Origin: JAOUGY01 sp963825585
Lineage (GTDB): Bacteria > Actinomycetota > Acidimicrobiia > Spongiisociales > ZC4RG35
Assembly: GCA_963825585.1 (NCBI GenBank)
Contig: CAWGTX010000006.1
Coordinates: forward strand, 1,224,736-1,288,735
Reading direction: 5' to 3'
Length of the DNA: 64,000 nucleotides
The notes under the pieces were generated by a model that had not been told where the DNA came from, ran no database searches, and worked only from the letters and a program-made list of their open reading frames with translations. The first letter of the stretch is position 1, and every line of letters starts with the position of its first letter. Position numbers and translations under genes: made by a program. This document shows, piece after piece, positions 17,779 to 27,744 of the stretch.

Positions 17779-18352
17779 CAGAAGTCGAGACCGCGGCGAG
17801 CCATGACGCCCTGGTCATAGGCATGTTTGAGCTTGACCATCTCGGTGACGGTGTCGGCCAACTCCATGAGCGGCTCGGGGGCGTCGCGCCCGGTGACGAT
17901 CACGTTCACCTTCTCAGGCCTGGTCCGGACGGTCTCGATCACCTCGGCCGAGTCGATCCAACCCCAGTTCATCGGGTAGGTGATCTCGTCGAGGATCACG
18001 AGGTCGTAGTCACCCGACCTGATCACGTCGGCCGCAAAGCGCCACGCCTCCTGGGCGATCGCCTGCGACTCGGTCATGTCGGTCGAGTCCCAGGTGAACC
18101 CGTCGCCGATCGCCCACCAGTCGACGCCGAGATCACGCCCGATCTTCTCCTCGCCGACCTTCCAGTCGCCCGACTTGAGGAACTGGATCACCGACACCCG
18201 CCAGCCTCTCGCAACGGCGCGGATCATGGTGCCAAACGCCGCCGTCGACTTCCCTTTGCCATCACCGGTGTTCACGATCACGATCGACGGTGCCCGTACC
18301 GAGCCGGGGTCGGGGCGTTCAACTGGTGGGGTGGAGACTCGGTCTTCGGCGC

Positions 18353-18356
<4 letters not shown>
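17778..18356 (-). CDS. cobO: Cob(I)yrinic acid a,c-diamide adenosyltransferase CobO/BtuR type
   Basis: 192 residues. After a ~25-residue leader come IVIVNTGDGKGKSTAAFG (P-loop), VIQFLKSGDWKVGE and VILDEITYPMNWGWI, the standard CobA/CobO pattern. It adds the 5'-deoxyadenosyl group from ATP to the corrinoid cobalt. ATG 18356 overlaps the stop of the ABC ATPase gene by 4 bases; the longer open frame lies inside that gene. With btuFCD it makes imported corrinoid usable. Confidence 0.92.
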
Positions 18357-19179
<823 letters not shown>

Positions 19180-19183
<4 letters not shown>

Positions 19184-20214
19184 ACGACCCCCCGCGTGGT
19201 TCGGAGCACCAGCACGAAGAACGGGGCTCCCAGGAAGGCGGTCACGACCCCGATCGGCAGCTCGGCGGGGCTCAGAACCGTGCGGGCCACCAGATCGGCT
19301 CCCACCATGAAGGCTCCGCCGACGATGGCGGCGAGCGGCAGCACCACCCGGTAGCTGGAGCCCGCCAGCAGCCGGACGGCGTGGGGCACGATGATGCCCA
19401 CGAACCCGATGAGACCTCCGACCGCCACCGCCGCCGCCGTTCCCAGGGTGGCGGCGGCCACCACCGCCAGACGTACCCTCGTGATCGGCACCCCCAGCCC
19501 GCCGGCCTCCTCGTCGCCGAGTGCCAGCACGTCGAGCAGCCTGCGGTGGAGGAGGATGACGAGCGCACTCACCGTCACGTAGGGAAGGATCAGCACCACC
19601 TCACTCCAGCCGTCGGTCGACAACCTGCCCAGGATCCACGAGAACACCTCGCGCACCGTCTCGGCGTTACGTTGCTGGACGTAGGTCTGCACGGCGGTCA
19701 GGAACGAGGCGACCGCCACGCCGGCCAGGATCAGGCTGGTGGTCGAGCGCGTCCGAACTGTGCGTCCGAGCCCGTACGTCAGCACCACGCCCACCACCGC
19801 ACCCACGAAGGCGGCTGCGGGAAGAAACCCCGTCGCCCCTGACACGATCACGATCGTCGCCCCGAGGCCCGCCCCGGCCGCCACACCCAACAGGTAGGGA
19901 TCGGCCAGCGGGTTTCGGAACACTCCCTGGAACGAAGCGCCGGCCAGAGCCAGCATGGCGCCGACCAGGGCGCCGAGCACGACCCTGGGAAAACGAACCA
20001 GCCACAGGATATCGAGCTGTCGTGCATCGAGCCCACTGTCGATGGCGACCAGTGGGAGACGATCGAGAGCCGCCAGGATGGCCGCCCCCGGCCCGATCGC
20101 CGCCGGCCCCGTCACCGCAGAGGTCACCATCGACGCCACCAGCAGAGCGACGGCGGCGAGCATCCACGACAATCGCATGCGGGTGGGTGCGGCGACGGGC
20201 CGAAGTGCGGTCAC
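19180..20214 (-). CDS. btuC: Cobalamin/corrinoid ABC transporter permease BtuC
   Basis: 344 residues of the FecCD/BtuC permease family with about ten hydrophobic segments. Visible landmarks are RLPRVVLGALVGAMLALAG-like LVRFPRVVLGALVG, FQGVFRNPLADPYLLGV, and the cytoplasmic coupling stretch GFVGIIVPHAVRLLAG. GTG 20214 overlaps the TGA of btuF (GTGA), so the 5' extension of the open frame is not used. Located in the cytoplasmic membrane. Confidence 0.92.
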
Positions 20215-21185
20215 GTCGGGTTCTTCTCGTCGATCGCCCGTGAGATGCCACGCAGGAACTCCACGATGCGCGGACCCCACCGCGAGGACACGTCGTCATC
20301 GAAGACGACGACCGCCTGGCTGCGCACCGCCGAGAGGTCGGACCAGCCGGGTCGTTCCGCCACCGTGGCGGCGGAGTCACCGCAACAGTCGGTGACGAAG
20401 ATGAAGTCCGGATCGGCTTCGAGGATGAACTCCTCGGACAACTGGGGGTAGCCGAAGGCCTGACCGTCGGCGTCGGCCGGGTCGGCGATGTTCTCCAGCC
20501 CGAACAGCGAGTACAGGTACCCGATGAAGGTGGACGAGGTGACCGTGTAGAAGGTGGAGTCGAGCTCGTGGTAGTAGGTCAGAGGTGTGTCGGCCGAGTC
20601 CACCGCGGTGAGCAGTCTGTCGACCTCCGACCGCATCTCGGCGGTGAGCTGGGCAGCCTCCTGCGCATGGCCGGTGGCGGTTCCCATCGTCTCTATCTGC
20701 CGGTACACGTCGTCGAGCGACGCCACCTCGAAGCCGGCCAGTTGGAGAGTTGGGATGCCCAGGCCCGTGAGCGCCCCGACCACTCCGTCGATGTCGTCGG
20801 ACACCACCACCAGGTCGGGGTCGTAGGCGGCGATCGCCTCCACATTGGGTGTGAAACCGGAAAGGTCGGTGACGGGGGCTTCGGCCGGGAAGTACGAGTA
20901 CTCGTCGACCGCCACCACCTGGTCACCCGCCCCCACCGCGAACAGCATCTCCGTTCCGGTGGGAGAGATCGAGACGATCGTCTCAGGCCGTTCCTCGATG
21001 GTCACGTCGCCGTTGGTGGCCGACACGGTCACGGGGAAGGTCGTCTCCGCCACGGCGATCGTCGTCGAAGGAGTGGTCGTGGTGGCGGCATCGACGACCG
21101 TGTCACCAGTGGTATCCGTACCGGCCGAGCCCGAACAGGCGGCCAGGGCGATGGCAAGCGCTGCCACCCAGGCGATTCGTCTCAT
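20211..21185 (-). CDS. btuF: Corrinoid-binding lipoprotein BtuF
   Basis: 324 residues. The signal peptide MRRIAWVAALAIALAAC ends in a lipobox with Cys17, so the protein is membrane-anchored outside. After a Thr/Ser-rich linker comes a class III solute-binding fold: PETIVSISPTGTEMLFAVGAGDQVV, YDPDLVVVSDD and a second lobe with FGYPQLSEEFILEADPDFI-like sequence. First gene of the eight-gene cobalamin operon, directly under the riboswitch. GGAGG lies 5 bases before ATG 21185. Confidence 0.9.
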   Translation of the reverse strand: MRRIAWVAALAIALAACSGSAGTDTTGDTVVDAATTTTPSTTIAVAETTFPVTVSATNGDVTIEERPETIVSISPTGTEMLFAVGAGDQVVAVDEYSYFPAEAPVTDLSGFTPNVEAIAAYDPDLVVVSDDIDGVVGALTGLGIPTLQLAGFEVASLDDVYRQIETMGTATGHAQEAAQLTAEMRSEVDRLLTAVDSADTPLTYYHELDSTFYTVTSSTFIGYLYSLFGLENIADPADADGQAFGYPQLSEEFILEADPDFIFVTDCCGDSAATVAERPGWSDLSAVRSQAVVVFDDDVSSRWGPRIVEFLRGISRAIDEKNPT

Positions 21186-21187
21186 GA

Positions 21188-21209
21188 CATCCTCCGTGTC
21201 AGGAGGATG
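21188..21209 (-). promoter_or_regulatory. Hairpin that sequesters the btuF Shine-Dalgarno
   Basis: Read on the minus strand, CATCCTCC (21209-21202) and GGAGGATG (21195-21188) are perfectly complementary with a 6-base loop. The right arm contains the GGAGG ribosome site of btuF. Another stem, 21219-21225 with 21234-21240, precedes it. Together they look like the expression platform of the upstream riboswitch, controlling translation initiation. Confidence 0.75.
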
Positions 21210-21264
21210 AAGGGGTCGGTCGGCAGCTCCCTGTGCCGACGAACGGAACCTTCACCTCGAGGTT

Positions 21265-21400
21265 TGTTCGTCACCACCACGGAAGGCGACCTGGCTCATC
21301 CGCCGAAGCGGCTTCACAGTTGCGGGACAGCACCGGGTTCAGACCGGATTTCGCTGCCGTGGCGATCGGCCGCAATCGGCGGCCGCATCGGACATTAGCG
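21265..21400 (-). promoter_or_regulatory. Cobalamin riboswitch aptamer upstream of btuF
   Basis: On the minus strand the order GCCACGG (near 21363), GAAATCCGG, CCCGGTGCTG, CCCGCAACTGTGA (about 21326-21314) and GAGCCAGG (21297-21290) matches the conserved core of the cobalamin riboswitch (the B12-box segments CTGTCCCGCAACTGT and GAGCCAGG are unmistakable). It lies about 80 bases before the SD-sequestering hairpin of btuF. Expected behaviour: adenosylcobalamin binding lowers expression of the uptake and salvage operon. Outer edges are approximate. Confidence 0.92.
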
Positions 21401-21429
21401 GAGTGCAGGCCCTTCGGGCCGTTCGCGGA

Positions 21430-22495
21430 GAGGAGGGCAGAACGCAGAACGCAGAACGCAGAACGCCTGGAGGTACAACGTAGAACGTAGAACGTACCGG
21501 AACCCGGCCCTCAACCGCGGTTGAAGCCTGACGTCCGTCCGTGGACGTGGCAACAGCCAACGCGAGCACCGTCACACCCCCGGCCAAGCCACGTCGAAGG
21601 GGGGTCGCCCCGGGCATCAAACGCAGAACGCAGAAGGCAGAACGCCCAGAACGTACAACGTAGAACGTACAACGTACCGAACCGGGTACCCGGCCGCCGC
21701 TGACCCTCAACCGTCGGGTTGTGCACGTGGCAACGGCCAACGCAAAGGACCTCCACACCCCCGGCCAAGCACGAACGCACTCCGCCGCCAGCACCGGCGG
21801 GAGGTCGAAGGGGGGTCGTCCCCCCTGGGCATAACCGGCGGGGGGTCGAAGGGGGGTCGCCCCCCCTGGGCATCAAACGCAGAACGCAGAACGCAGAAGG
21901 CAGAACGCCCAGAAAGTACAACGTAGAACGTAGAACGTACAACGTACCGAACCGGGTACCCGGCCGCCGCTGACCCTCAACCGTCGGGTTGTGCACGTGG
22001 CAACGGCCAACGCAAAGGACCTCCACACCCCCGGCCAAGCACGAACGCACTCCGCCACCAGCCCCGGCGGGGGGTCGAAGGGGGGTCGTCCCCCCTGGGC
22101 ATAACCGGCGGGGGGTCGAAGGGGGGTCGTCCCCCCTGGGTATCAAACGCAGAACGCAGAACGCAGAAGGCAGAACGCCCAGAAACGTGGCAGCAGAGCA
22201 CACGACCGTTTCAGCATCCCCGGCCAAGCACGAACGCACTCCGCGACCAGTACCGGCGGGGGGTCGAAGGGGGGTCGCCCCCCCTGGGCATCAAACGCAG
22301 AACGCAGAAGGCAGAACGCCCAGAAACGTGGCAGCAGAGCACAAGACTGTTTCAGCATCCCCGGCCAAGCACGAACGCACTCCGCCACCAGTACCGGCGG
22401 GGGGTCGAAGGGGGGTCGTCCCCCCTGGGCATAACCGGCGGGGGGTCGAAGGGGGGTCGTCCCCCCTGGGGATAGTCCTCCCCCCCTGGGCATGA
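21430..22495. repeat. Higher-order non-coding tandem repeat array, about five units
   Basis: Units start with CAGAACG heptamers at about 21438, 21623, 21879, 22149 and 22297, with spacings of roughly 185, 256, 270 and 148 bases. Most units contain the heptamer run, (in the first three) GTACAACGTAGAACGTA heptamers, CACGTGGCAACGGCC, CCCCCGGCCAAGCACGAACG and G6/C6 hairpins of the type GGGGGGTCGTCCCCCC, present eight or more times. Open frames across it translate only the repeat words and are not genes. It fills the gap between the cobalamin riboswitch and the DUF885 gene. Confidence 0.9.
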
Positions 22496-22499
22496 CCGG

Positions 22500-22505
22500 T
22501 ATCGT
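22500..22505 (+). promoter_or_regulatory. -10 box (TATCGT) of the DUF885 gene
   Basis: TATCGT lies 6 bases before ATG 22512, at the right edge of the repeat array; predicts a leaderless transcript. Confidence 0.4.
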
Positions 22506-22511
22506 CAGTCG

Positions 22512-24192
22512 ATGACATCGCCTTCCACTCCCGCTACCGCTCTCGCCGACGAGTTCGTCGCTCACCGCCTCGCCACCGAGCACGACTGGGCCCTGTGGGC
22601 GGGCGATCTCACCCATCTCGAGCGGTGGCCGGACGTGAGTGCGGACGGCGTCGCCGAACGGCGGCGGCAGCTGGAGCTGTTCGCCTCGCGGGCGGAATCG
22701 ATCGAACCGAGCTCGTCCCAGCGATCGGATCCTGCTCGACACGATCCGCTTCACCGGTCGGTCACAGGCGTACCAGCTCACTCACCAACCGGCGTTGGAG
22801 TGGGTGAACCATGCCACCGGGATCGTGCCCGCCATCTTCACGTTCCTGCCCCGCTATCCCCTGGTGACGAGCGAACACGGAGAGCGCTACCTCGACAAGC
22901 TGACTGCGATACCCGGCTTCGTGGACGCCTGGCGGTCGGCGCTGGTGGAAGCCGCCAACGAAGGCGTCACTCCGATCGGGCACCTGGTCGGAGAGCTCAT
23001 CGGCGTGTTCGACCGGCATCTGGCTGCTCCACTCTCCACAGGTCCTCTGTCCCGTCAGCCACCGCCCACGTCGCTCGACCGGTTCGATGCCGACGACTGG
23101 ACACACCGCCTCCACGGCGTACTCGATGACTCGGTGGCTCCAGCCCTCGCCAGACTCCGAGACACCTTGGCCGAGCACACTGCCCCCGCGGCCCGTCCCG
23201 ACGACCGTCCCGGGCTCGTCCATCTCGAAGGTGGGAGCGAGCTGTACGAGCAGTTGGTGTGGGCGCACACCAGCATCGAGGTTTCGGCGCGGCGGGTCCA
23301 CGACATCGGACTGGAACAGGTGGAACGCCTGGCCGACGAGTACCGCCACATCGCGGGCCCCCTGCTCGACACCACCGACGTCACCGCCATCTTCCGTCGG
23401 CTGCGAGACGATCCGATGCTCCACTACACCGACCAGGAGACCCTGGTTGCCGATGCGTCCGCGGCGCTCGCCAAGGCGACGGCGGCCGTGGCCGACTGGT
23501 TCGGCGTGTTGCCGCAGGCCGCCTGCACCGCCAACGCCATCGAGCAGGGCGCCCTCGCTTTCTACTCGCGACCGGCGGCCGACGGCTCCAAGCCGGGCCG
23601 GTTCTTCTTCAATACCGCCGACCCCGCGATGTGGGGCACCTTCCAACTGGAGGCGGTCACCTATCACGAGGGGGTGCCGGGCCACCACCTGCAATTGGCC
23701 ATCGCCCAGGAGGACTCCACCCTGCACCCGCTGTTGGCCGACTACTACGTGGCCGCCTACAACGAGGGATGGGGGCTCTACACCGAGCGGCTGGCCGACG
23801 AGATGGGCCTGTACTCCTCCGAGCTCGATCGGGTCGGGATGTTGTCGGCCGACTCGATGCGCGCCTGCCGACTGGTGGTGGACACCGGCATGCATGCCAT
23901 GGGATGGTCCCGCACCCAGGCCGTGGACTACATGCTCTCGAACTCGCCCATGACCGAAACCCAGGTGATCGGCGAGATCGACCGGTACATCGGTCATCCC
24001 GGGCAGGCCCTCGGCTACATGATGGGGCGCCTGGAGATCGACCGGATGCGGACCGACGCAGAGTCACGACTCGGCGACCGATTCGACATCAGACGGTTCC
24101 ACGACACGGTTCTGTCGACAGGGTCGGTGCCGATCTCGACGCTGCAGCGGGTGGTCGCCGACTGGACGGACCAGCTCATCACGAGTTCTTGA
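22512..24192 (+). CDS. DUF885 family metallopeptidase-like protein, frame interrupted once
   Basis: About 560 residues across two frames. The N-terminus from ATG 22512 (ALADEFVAHRLATEHDW, ELFASRAESIEPS) passes into the +1 frame at SDRILLDTIRFTGRSQAYQ. Dropping one C from the CCC run 22718-22720 joins them. The DUF885 signature TYHEGVPGHHLQLAIAQE (an HExxxHH-like zinc site) and YVAAYNEGWGLYTERLADE, with its metal-ligand Glu, are intact. Members are probably zinc-dependent carboxypeptidases or esterases; no signal peptide is seen here. Its stop abuts that of htrA with no gap (TGATCA). Sequence error or recent damage are both possible. Confidence 0.82.
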
Positions 24193-25344
24193 TCAGCCGG
24201 CGCCGAGGGTGGCTTCCGCCTGGAGCGTCTCTTCACCGCGGATGAACGTGATGGTGACCGTCTCCCCTGCCTGGAACCCCCGAATCTCGGCGGCGAGATC
24301 CTCGATGCCCGTGACCGACTTCTCGTTGACCGCCACCACCACGTCACCGGCCTGGAGACCGGCCTCCTGAGCGGCCGAGCCAGGGGTCACGTCGCCCACC
24401 ACGGCTCCGGGCACCTCGCCCACGCCGGCGTCGCCGCCGCTGATGCCCAGCAGACCGGGGACGAACTGACCGCCCTCCGCCAGCGCGGTGGCGACCCGGT
24501 AGGCACGATCGATGGGGACGGCGAACCCGACCCCGTCGTTCGCCCCGGACTCCGAGTAGATCGAGACGTTGATACCGATGACCCTGCCGAGCCGGTCGAC
24601 GAGTGCTCCACCGGAGTTGCCCGGGTTGATCGACGCGTCGGTCTGGATCATGTTGACCAGACGACCCTGATTGTTGTCGAGGGGGCGATCGACGGCGCTC
24701 ACGATTCCCGACGTGACGGTGGCGTCGAGGCCCCATGGGCTTCCGACGGCGATGGCCAGCTGGCCGGGCCGCAGCGGTTCGCCCACCGCCAGCGCTGCCG
24801 CCTGGAGGCCGTCGCGCTCCACTTCCAGCACGGCGATGTCATTGCCGCTGTCAGATCCGACCACGTCAGCCGGGATGACGGTTCCGTCGTTGAGACGGAC
24901 GAGCAGCGACGACGCATCGTCCACGACGTGGGCGGCGGTGAGGATCAGCCCGTCCGGGTCGTAGATGACACCACTGCCCACTCCGGCCGGGAATCCAGAG
25001 GCGTCCAGCACCTCGATCTGAACCATCGAAGGCAGAACGGCGGCGGCGATATCCGCAACCGGCTCATCGCCGTCTTCGATCGGGGGTGCGGTGACGACCG
25101 GAGGAGCCGGAATATCGACCGGATCGATCACGACCGGGGCTGCGGTGGTCACAGACGTCGACGACGTGGGTTCCACCTCACTGACGGTCGGTTCGATCGA
25201 TGCCAGGGGCTCCGACGACACCAGCCAACCGATACCGACACCCGAGACGAACAGCACCAGGGCGGCCAGCAACGACATGACCACGCGTCCCTTGGGGCGT
25301 TCACGGGAGGCGGTGGTGTCTTCCAACAGCGGTGACTGGTACAT
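24193..25344 (-). CDS. Membrane-anchored HtrA/DegP-like serine protease with C-terminal PDZ domain
   Basis: 383 residues. A cytoplasmic 20-residue head, one membrane helix (about 21-43), then a Pro/Thr-rich extracytoplasmic linker. The trypsin-like domain has His139 (LTAAHVVDD), Asp169 (GNDIAVLEV) and Ser244 (NPGNSGGAL), a complete triad. A PDZ domain follows (GDVTPGSAAQEAGLQAGDVV). The role is quality control or signal cleavage outside the membrane. A two-component system on the same strand lies directly upstream and may regulate it, as CpxAR- or CssRS-like systems do elsewhere; that link is inferred. Confidence 0.92.
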   Translation of the reverse strand: MYQSPLLEDTTASRERPKGRVVMSLLAALVLFVSGVGIGWLVSSEPLASIEPTVSEVEPTSSTSVTTAAPVVIDPVDIPAPPVVTAPPIEDGDEPVADIAAAVLPSMVQIEVLDASGFPAGVGSGVIYDPDGLILTAAHVVDDASSLLVRLNDGTVIPADVVGSDSGNDIAVLEVERDGLQAAALAVGEPLRPGQLAIAVGSPWGLDATVTSGIVSAVDRPLDNNQGRLVNMIQTDASINPGNSGGALVDRLGRVIGINVSIYSESGANDGVGFAVPIDRAYRVATALAEGGQFVPGLLGISGGDAGVGEVPGAVVGDVTPGSAAQEAGLQAGDVVVAVNEKSVTGIEDLAAEIRGFQAGETVTITFIRGEETLQAEATLGAG

Positions 25345-25406
25345 GGCTCCTCTGACAACAACTCGAAGATCGATCGAATTCCTACACCATCAGTATCGGA
25401 TGTTCG

Positions 25407-26555
25407 CTAAACCACCGGTAAAGCGGACATGGGAGGATGGTCAGATCCGGTGCCCGCACCCAGCGGGATCCACATGGCCACCACGGTTCCTCCGCCCTTG
25501 CGCTTCACCGCATCGAGCACTCCACCGTGCAGACGGCAGATCTCCCGCACGATGGCGAGACCGAGATGCCCTCGCACGGTCCGCTCACCCCGAACAATGG
25601 CAGGGTCCACCCCGGGACCACGATCGGAGATGGCGACGAAGCCCCAATCCTCCACTCGGCCGCTGGCGACCGTGACCACGTCGCCCCCGTGGGAGGCGTT
25701 CACGGCATTGTCGATCAGGTTGCCGACCGATCGACCGAGGGCGGTACGGTCGCCGAGAACCAGCGCCGGTTGGGCAACCACCTCGAGCGTGGCGCCGGCC
25801 TCGGATGCCCGTGCGCCCAGCTCCTCGGCGGACTGTCTGACCAGAACGGCGAGGTCGACGTTCACCAACGTGGGCGCCCCGGCTTCCATCCGGGCTGCCG
25901 CCAGCAGGTCATCGATCATCGCCGTCATCCGCTCGGTGGCTCGGAGCGCGATCGCCCCCGTCGCCCGCCAGTCCTGCACTCCAACATCCGGATCACTCAT
26001 GGTGACGTCGAGGTTGGACCGGATGATGGCCAGGGGTGTCCTCAGGTCGTGCGAGGTCTGGGCGAGGAAGTCCTTCTGACTCCGGAACGCGTGGTCGAGA
26101 CGGTCGAGCATCGAGTCGAACGTCCCCGCCATGCGGGTGAGCTCGTCGTCGGGTCCTTCCAGAGCGATGCGGCGGCTCAGGTCGGTGGCCTCGATCTCCT
26201 GGGCCACCTGGGTGATGGTGTCGACCGGGCGCAGTGCCCGGGCGGCGACGAACCATCCCACCACCAGGCTGGCGACGAACAGCGCTATCAGGACGATGAG
26301 GATGATGAATGCGACCTGGTTGAGGATCTCCTCCCTGACGAAGCTCTCGAACGTTCGGTATTCGTTCTCGCCGAGCTTGAGCACGAAGTCGCCCACGGGA
26401 ACGCCCACCACCACCCGCTCGGTGAGGCTGCGGATCTCGGTGAGAACGGCGAGGTAGATGAGACCGAGCATGAGCCCACCCACACCGAACACCACACCCG
26501 AGGTCATGCCCGAGAGGCGGAACCGCAACGACTTGGTGACGGGAGGCAGATTCAT
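25407..26555 (-). CDS. Sensor histidine kinase with HAMP domain
   Basis: 382 residues. Two membrane helices (about 18-37 and 80-105) frame a short ~45-residue extracytoplasmic loop; then come a HAMP segment (ALRPVDTITQVAQEIEATDL), the H-box FLAQTSHDLRTPLAIIRSN, an N-box GNLIDNAVNAS and a G-box region ISDRGPGVDP. Class I HPK. It lies 48 bases after its response regulator. With so small a sensor loop it probably reads a membrane or partner-protein signal. Part of a regulator-kinase-protease block with htrA. Confidence 0.92.
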   Translation of the reverse strand: MNLPPVTKSLRFRLSGMTSGVVFGVGGLMLGLIYLAVLTEIRSLTERVVVGVPVGDFVLKLGENEYRTFESFVREEILNQVAFIILIVLIALFVASLVVGWFVAARALRPVDTITQVAQEIEATDLSRRIALEGPDDELTRMAGTFDSMLDRLDHAFRSQKDFLAQTSHDLRTPLAIIRSNLDVTMSDPDVGVQDWRATGAIALRATERMTAMIDDLLAAARMEAGAPTLVNVDLAVLVRQSAEELGARASEAGATLEVVAQPALVLGDRTALGRSVGNLIDNAVNASHGGDVVTVASGRVEDWGFVAISDRGPGVDPAIVRGERTVRGHLGLAIVREICRLHGGVLDAVKRKGGGTVVAMWIPLGAGTGSDHPPMSALPVV

Positions 26556-26603
26556 GGCGCCCCAACGCTATCCGGCCGCCGGTAAGCAGGGGGTAAACCG
26601 GCC

Positions 26604-27284
26604 TCAGCCCGTTGAACGCACCACGTAGCCACGCCCCGCCACCGTTTCGATGACAGGAGGCTCGCCGAGCTTCTTGCGCAGGTTGGAGATGGTTACCCGG
26701 ACCGTGTTGGTGAATGGGTCGGCCATCTCGTCCCACACGTGCTCGAGCAGCGTCTCCTGACTCAACACCTCGTCGGGATGGCGGAGGAAGTACTCGAGCA
26801 GGGCGAACTCCTTCACCGTGAGCGACAGCGCCACTCCGTCACGGGAAGCCACGAACTTCACCGGGTCGAGCTCGATGTCGGCGAGCGCCAGGACCGGAGG
26901 AGCGTCGTCGTCGCGACGCAGCAGCGCTCGCACCCGTGCCTCGAGCTCGGCGAACGCGAACGGCTTGACCAGATAGTCGTCGGCGCCGGCGTCCAGTCCC
27001 GCCACGCGATCGTCGATCGAGTCACGAGCGGTGAGCATGAGGATCCGGGGGCGGACCAGTCCCAGTACCTCGAGCTCACCCGTCGACACCCGTCGGGCGA
27101 TGTCGAGCCCGGACCCGTCGGGGAGGTTCCAGTCGAGCACCGTCAGGTCGTACTCGCCGGAGGTGAGACGCAACTCCGCCTCCACGACGGATCCGGCGAC
27201 ATCCACCGCATGCCCCCGACGACGCAAACCACGAGCCACCGCATCCGCCAGATCGACTTCGTCCTCGACAACGAGCAAGCGCAT
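26604..27284 (-). CDS. OmpR/PhoB family response regulator
   Basis: 226 residues. The receiver starts MRLLVVEDEVDLADAVARGL, with phospho-acceptor Asp in LTVLDWNLPDGSGLD and the conserved Lys in DDYLVKPFAFAELEARV. The C-terminal winged helix reads LSLTVKEFALLEYFLRHPDEV and NTVRVTISNLRKKL. Transcribed with the histidine kinase. A TATCCT box 7 bases before ATG 27284 is the likely promoter, making the operon leaderless. Confidence 0.94.
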   Translation of the reverse strand: MRLLVVEDEVDLADAVARGLRRRGHAVDVAGSVVEAELRLTSGEYDLTVLDWNLPDGSGLDIARRVSTGELEVLGLVRPRILMLTARDSIDDRVAGLDAGADDYLVKPFAFAELEARVRALLRRDDDAPPVLALADIELDPVKFVASRDGVALSLTVKEFALLEYFLRHPDEVLSQETLLEHVWDEMADPFTNTVRVTISNLRKKLGEPPVIETVAGRGYVVRSTG

Positions 27285-27291
27285 CAGCGAG

Positions 27292-27297
27292 AGGATA
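27292..27297 (-). promoter_or_regulatory. -10 box (TATCCT, minus strand) of the response-regulator operon
   Basis: Reads TATCCT on the minus strand, 7 bases before ATG 27284. No ribosome-binding site is present, consistent with leaderless initiation. Confidence 0.45.
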
Positions 27298-27365
27298 AGC
27301 GGCCGGAGGGTGGGTCAGCAGCAGGATGGCTTGTGGCTGCGGGCAGGTGGGGGGCGACACAAGGG

Positions 27366-27460
27366 CTACTGGCTGCTGGCTACTGGCTGCTGGGAGAAGC
27401 CACGCAAGCCGTAAGCCGCAGAGACAGTAGCCAGAAGCCAGAAGCCAGAAGCCAGAAGCT
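27366..27460. repeat. Inverted repeat built of 7-bp tandem words (CTGGCTR / CCAGAAG)
   Basis: The left arm (27366-27392) is four heptads of the type CTGGCTA/CTGGCTG. The right arm (27425-27459) holds the reverse-complement word with CCAGAAG repeated four times. About 30 bases lie between the arms. Same construction as the AACGTA heptad inverted repeats elsewhere in the window, but a different word. Sits between the response regulator start and a small ORF. Confidence 0.8.
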
Positions 27461-27505
27461 TCCACCGCCACTTCACTGTCACCGCGTCTCGCCGACTGGT
27501 CTCTC

Positions 27506-27679
27506 ATGCCCGAGACGATCATCGTTCGCGAATCCGACACGTTCCGCACCTACAGCGGGTGGGTGATCAACCGCACCGCCGACACGCTGGTGGTGGCCGT
27601 GATCTCGGGGACTGGAGAGCCAGTGGCCACGCTGATCCCGGCGGCGGCGATCGTCGCAGAGGTGCCGGCGGCGGCGTGA
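27506..27679 (+). CDS. Possible 57-residue small protein
   Basis: ATG 27506 opens a frame MPETIIVRESDTFRTYSGW... ending in an Ala-rich tail (IPAAAIVAEVPAAA). The mix of charged strand-like segments and hydrophobic VVAVISG looks protein-like, and third codon positions are GC-rich. No ribosome-binding site is obvious and I recognise no family. It occupies the gap between the repeat and the GH65 gene, on the same strand as the latter. Confidence 0.4.
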   Translation: MPETIIVRESDTFRTYSGWVINRTADTLVVAVISGTGEPVATLIPAAAIVAEVPAAA

Positions 27680-27732
27680 ATCGGAGCGACCGGGTCACCA
27701 CATTCGACACTCGATCCGAGACGTTCTCCGCC

Positions 27733-27738
27733 TAGCCT
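27733..27738 (+). promoter_or_regulatory. -10 box (TAGCCT) for the GH65 leader
   Basis: TAGCCT is followed after 6 bases by ATG 27745, the start of a six-codon leader that runs into the GH65 start codon. Confidence 0.45.
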
Positions 27739-27744
27739 GACCGG

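Noticed and set aside
21430..22495. CRISPR array
   Set aside because: Units are 148-270 bases with heptamer sub-repeats, not 25-40-base repeats with unique spacers, and no cas genes are near.
21339..22781. Large ORFs (up to 242 residues) over the repeat array
   Set aside because: They translate the repeat words in every frame (RRTQNAE, FYVLRST), have no start signals and no protein-like composition.
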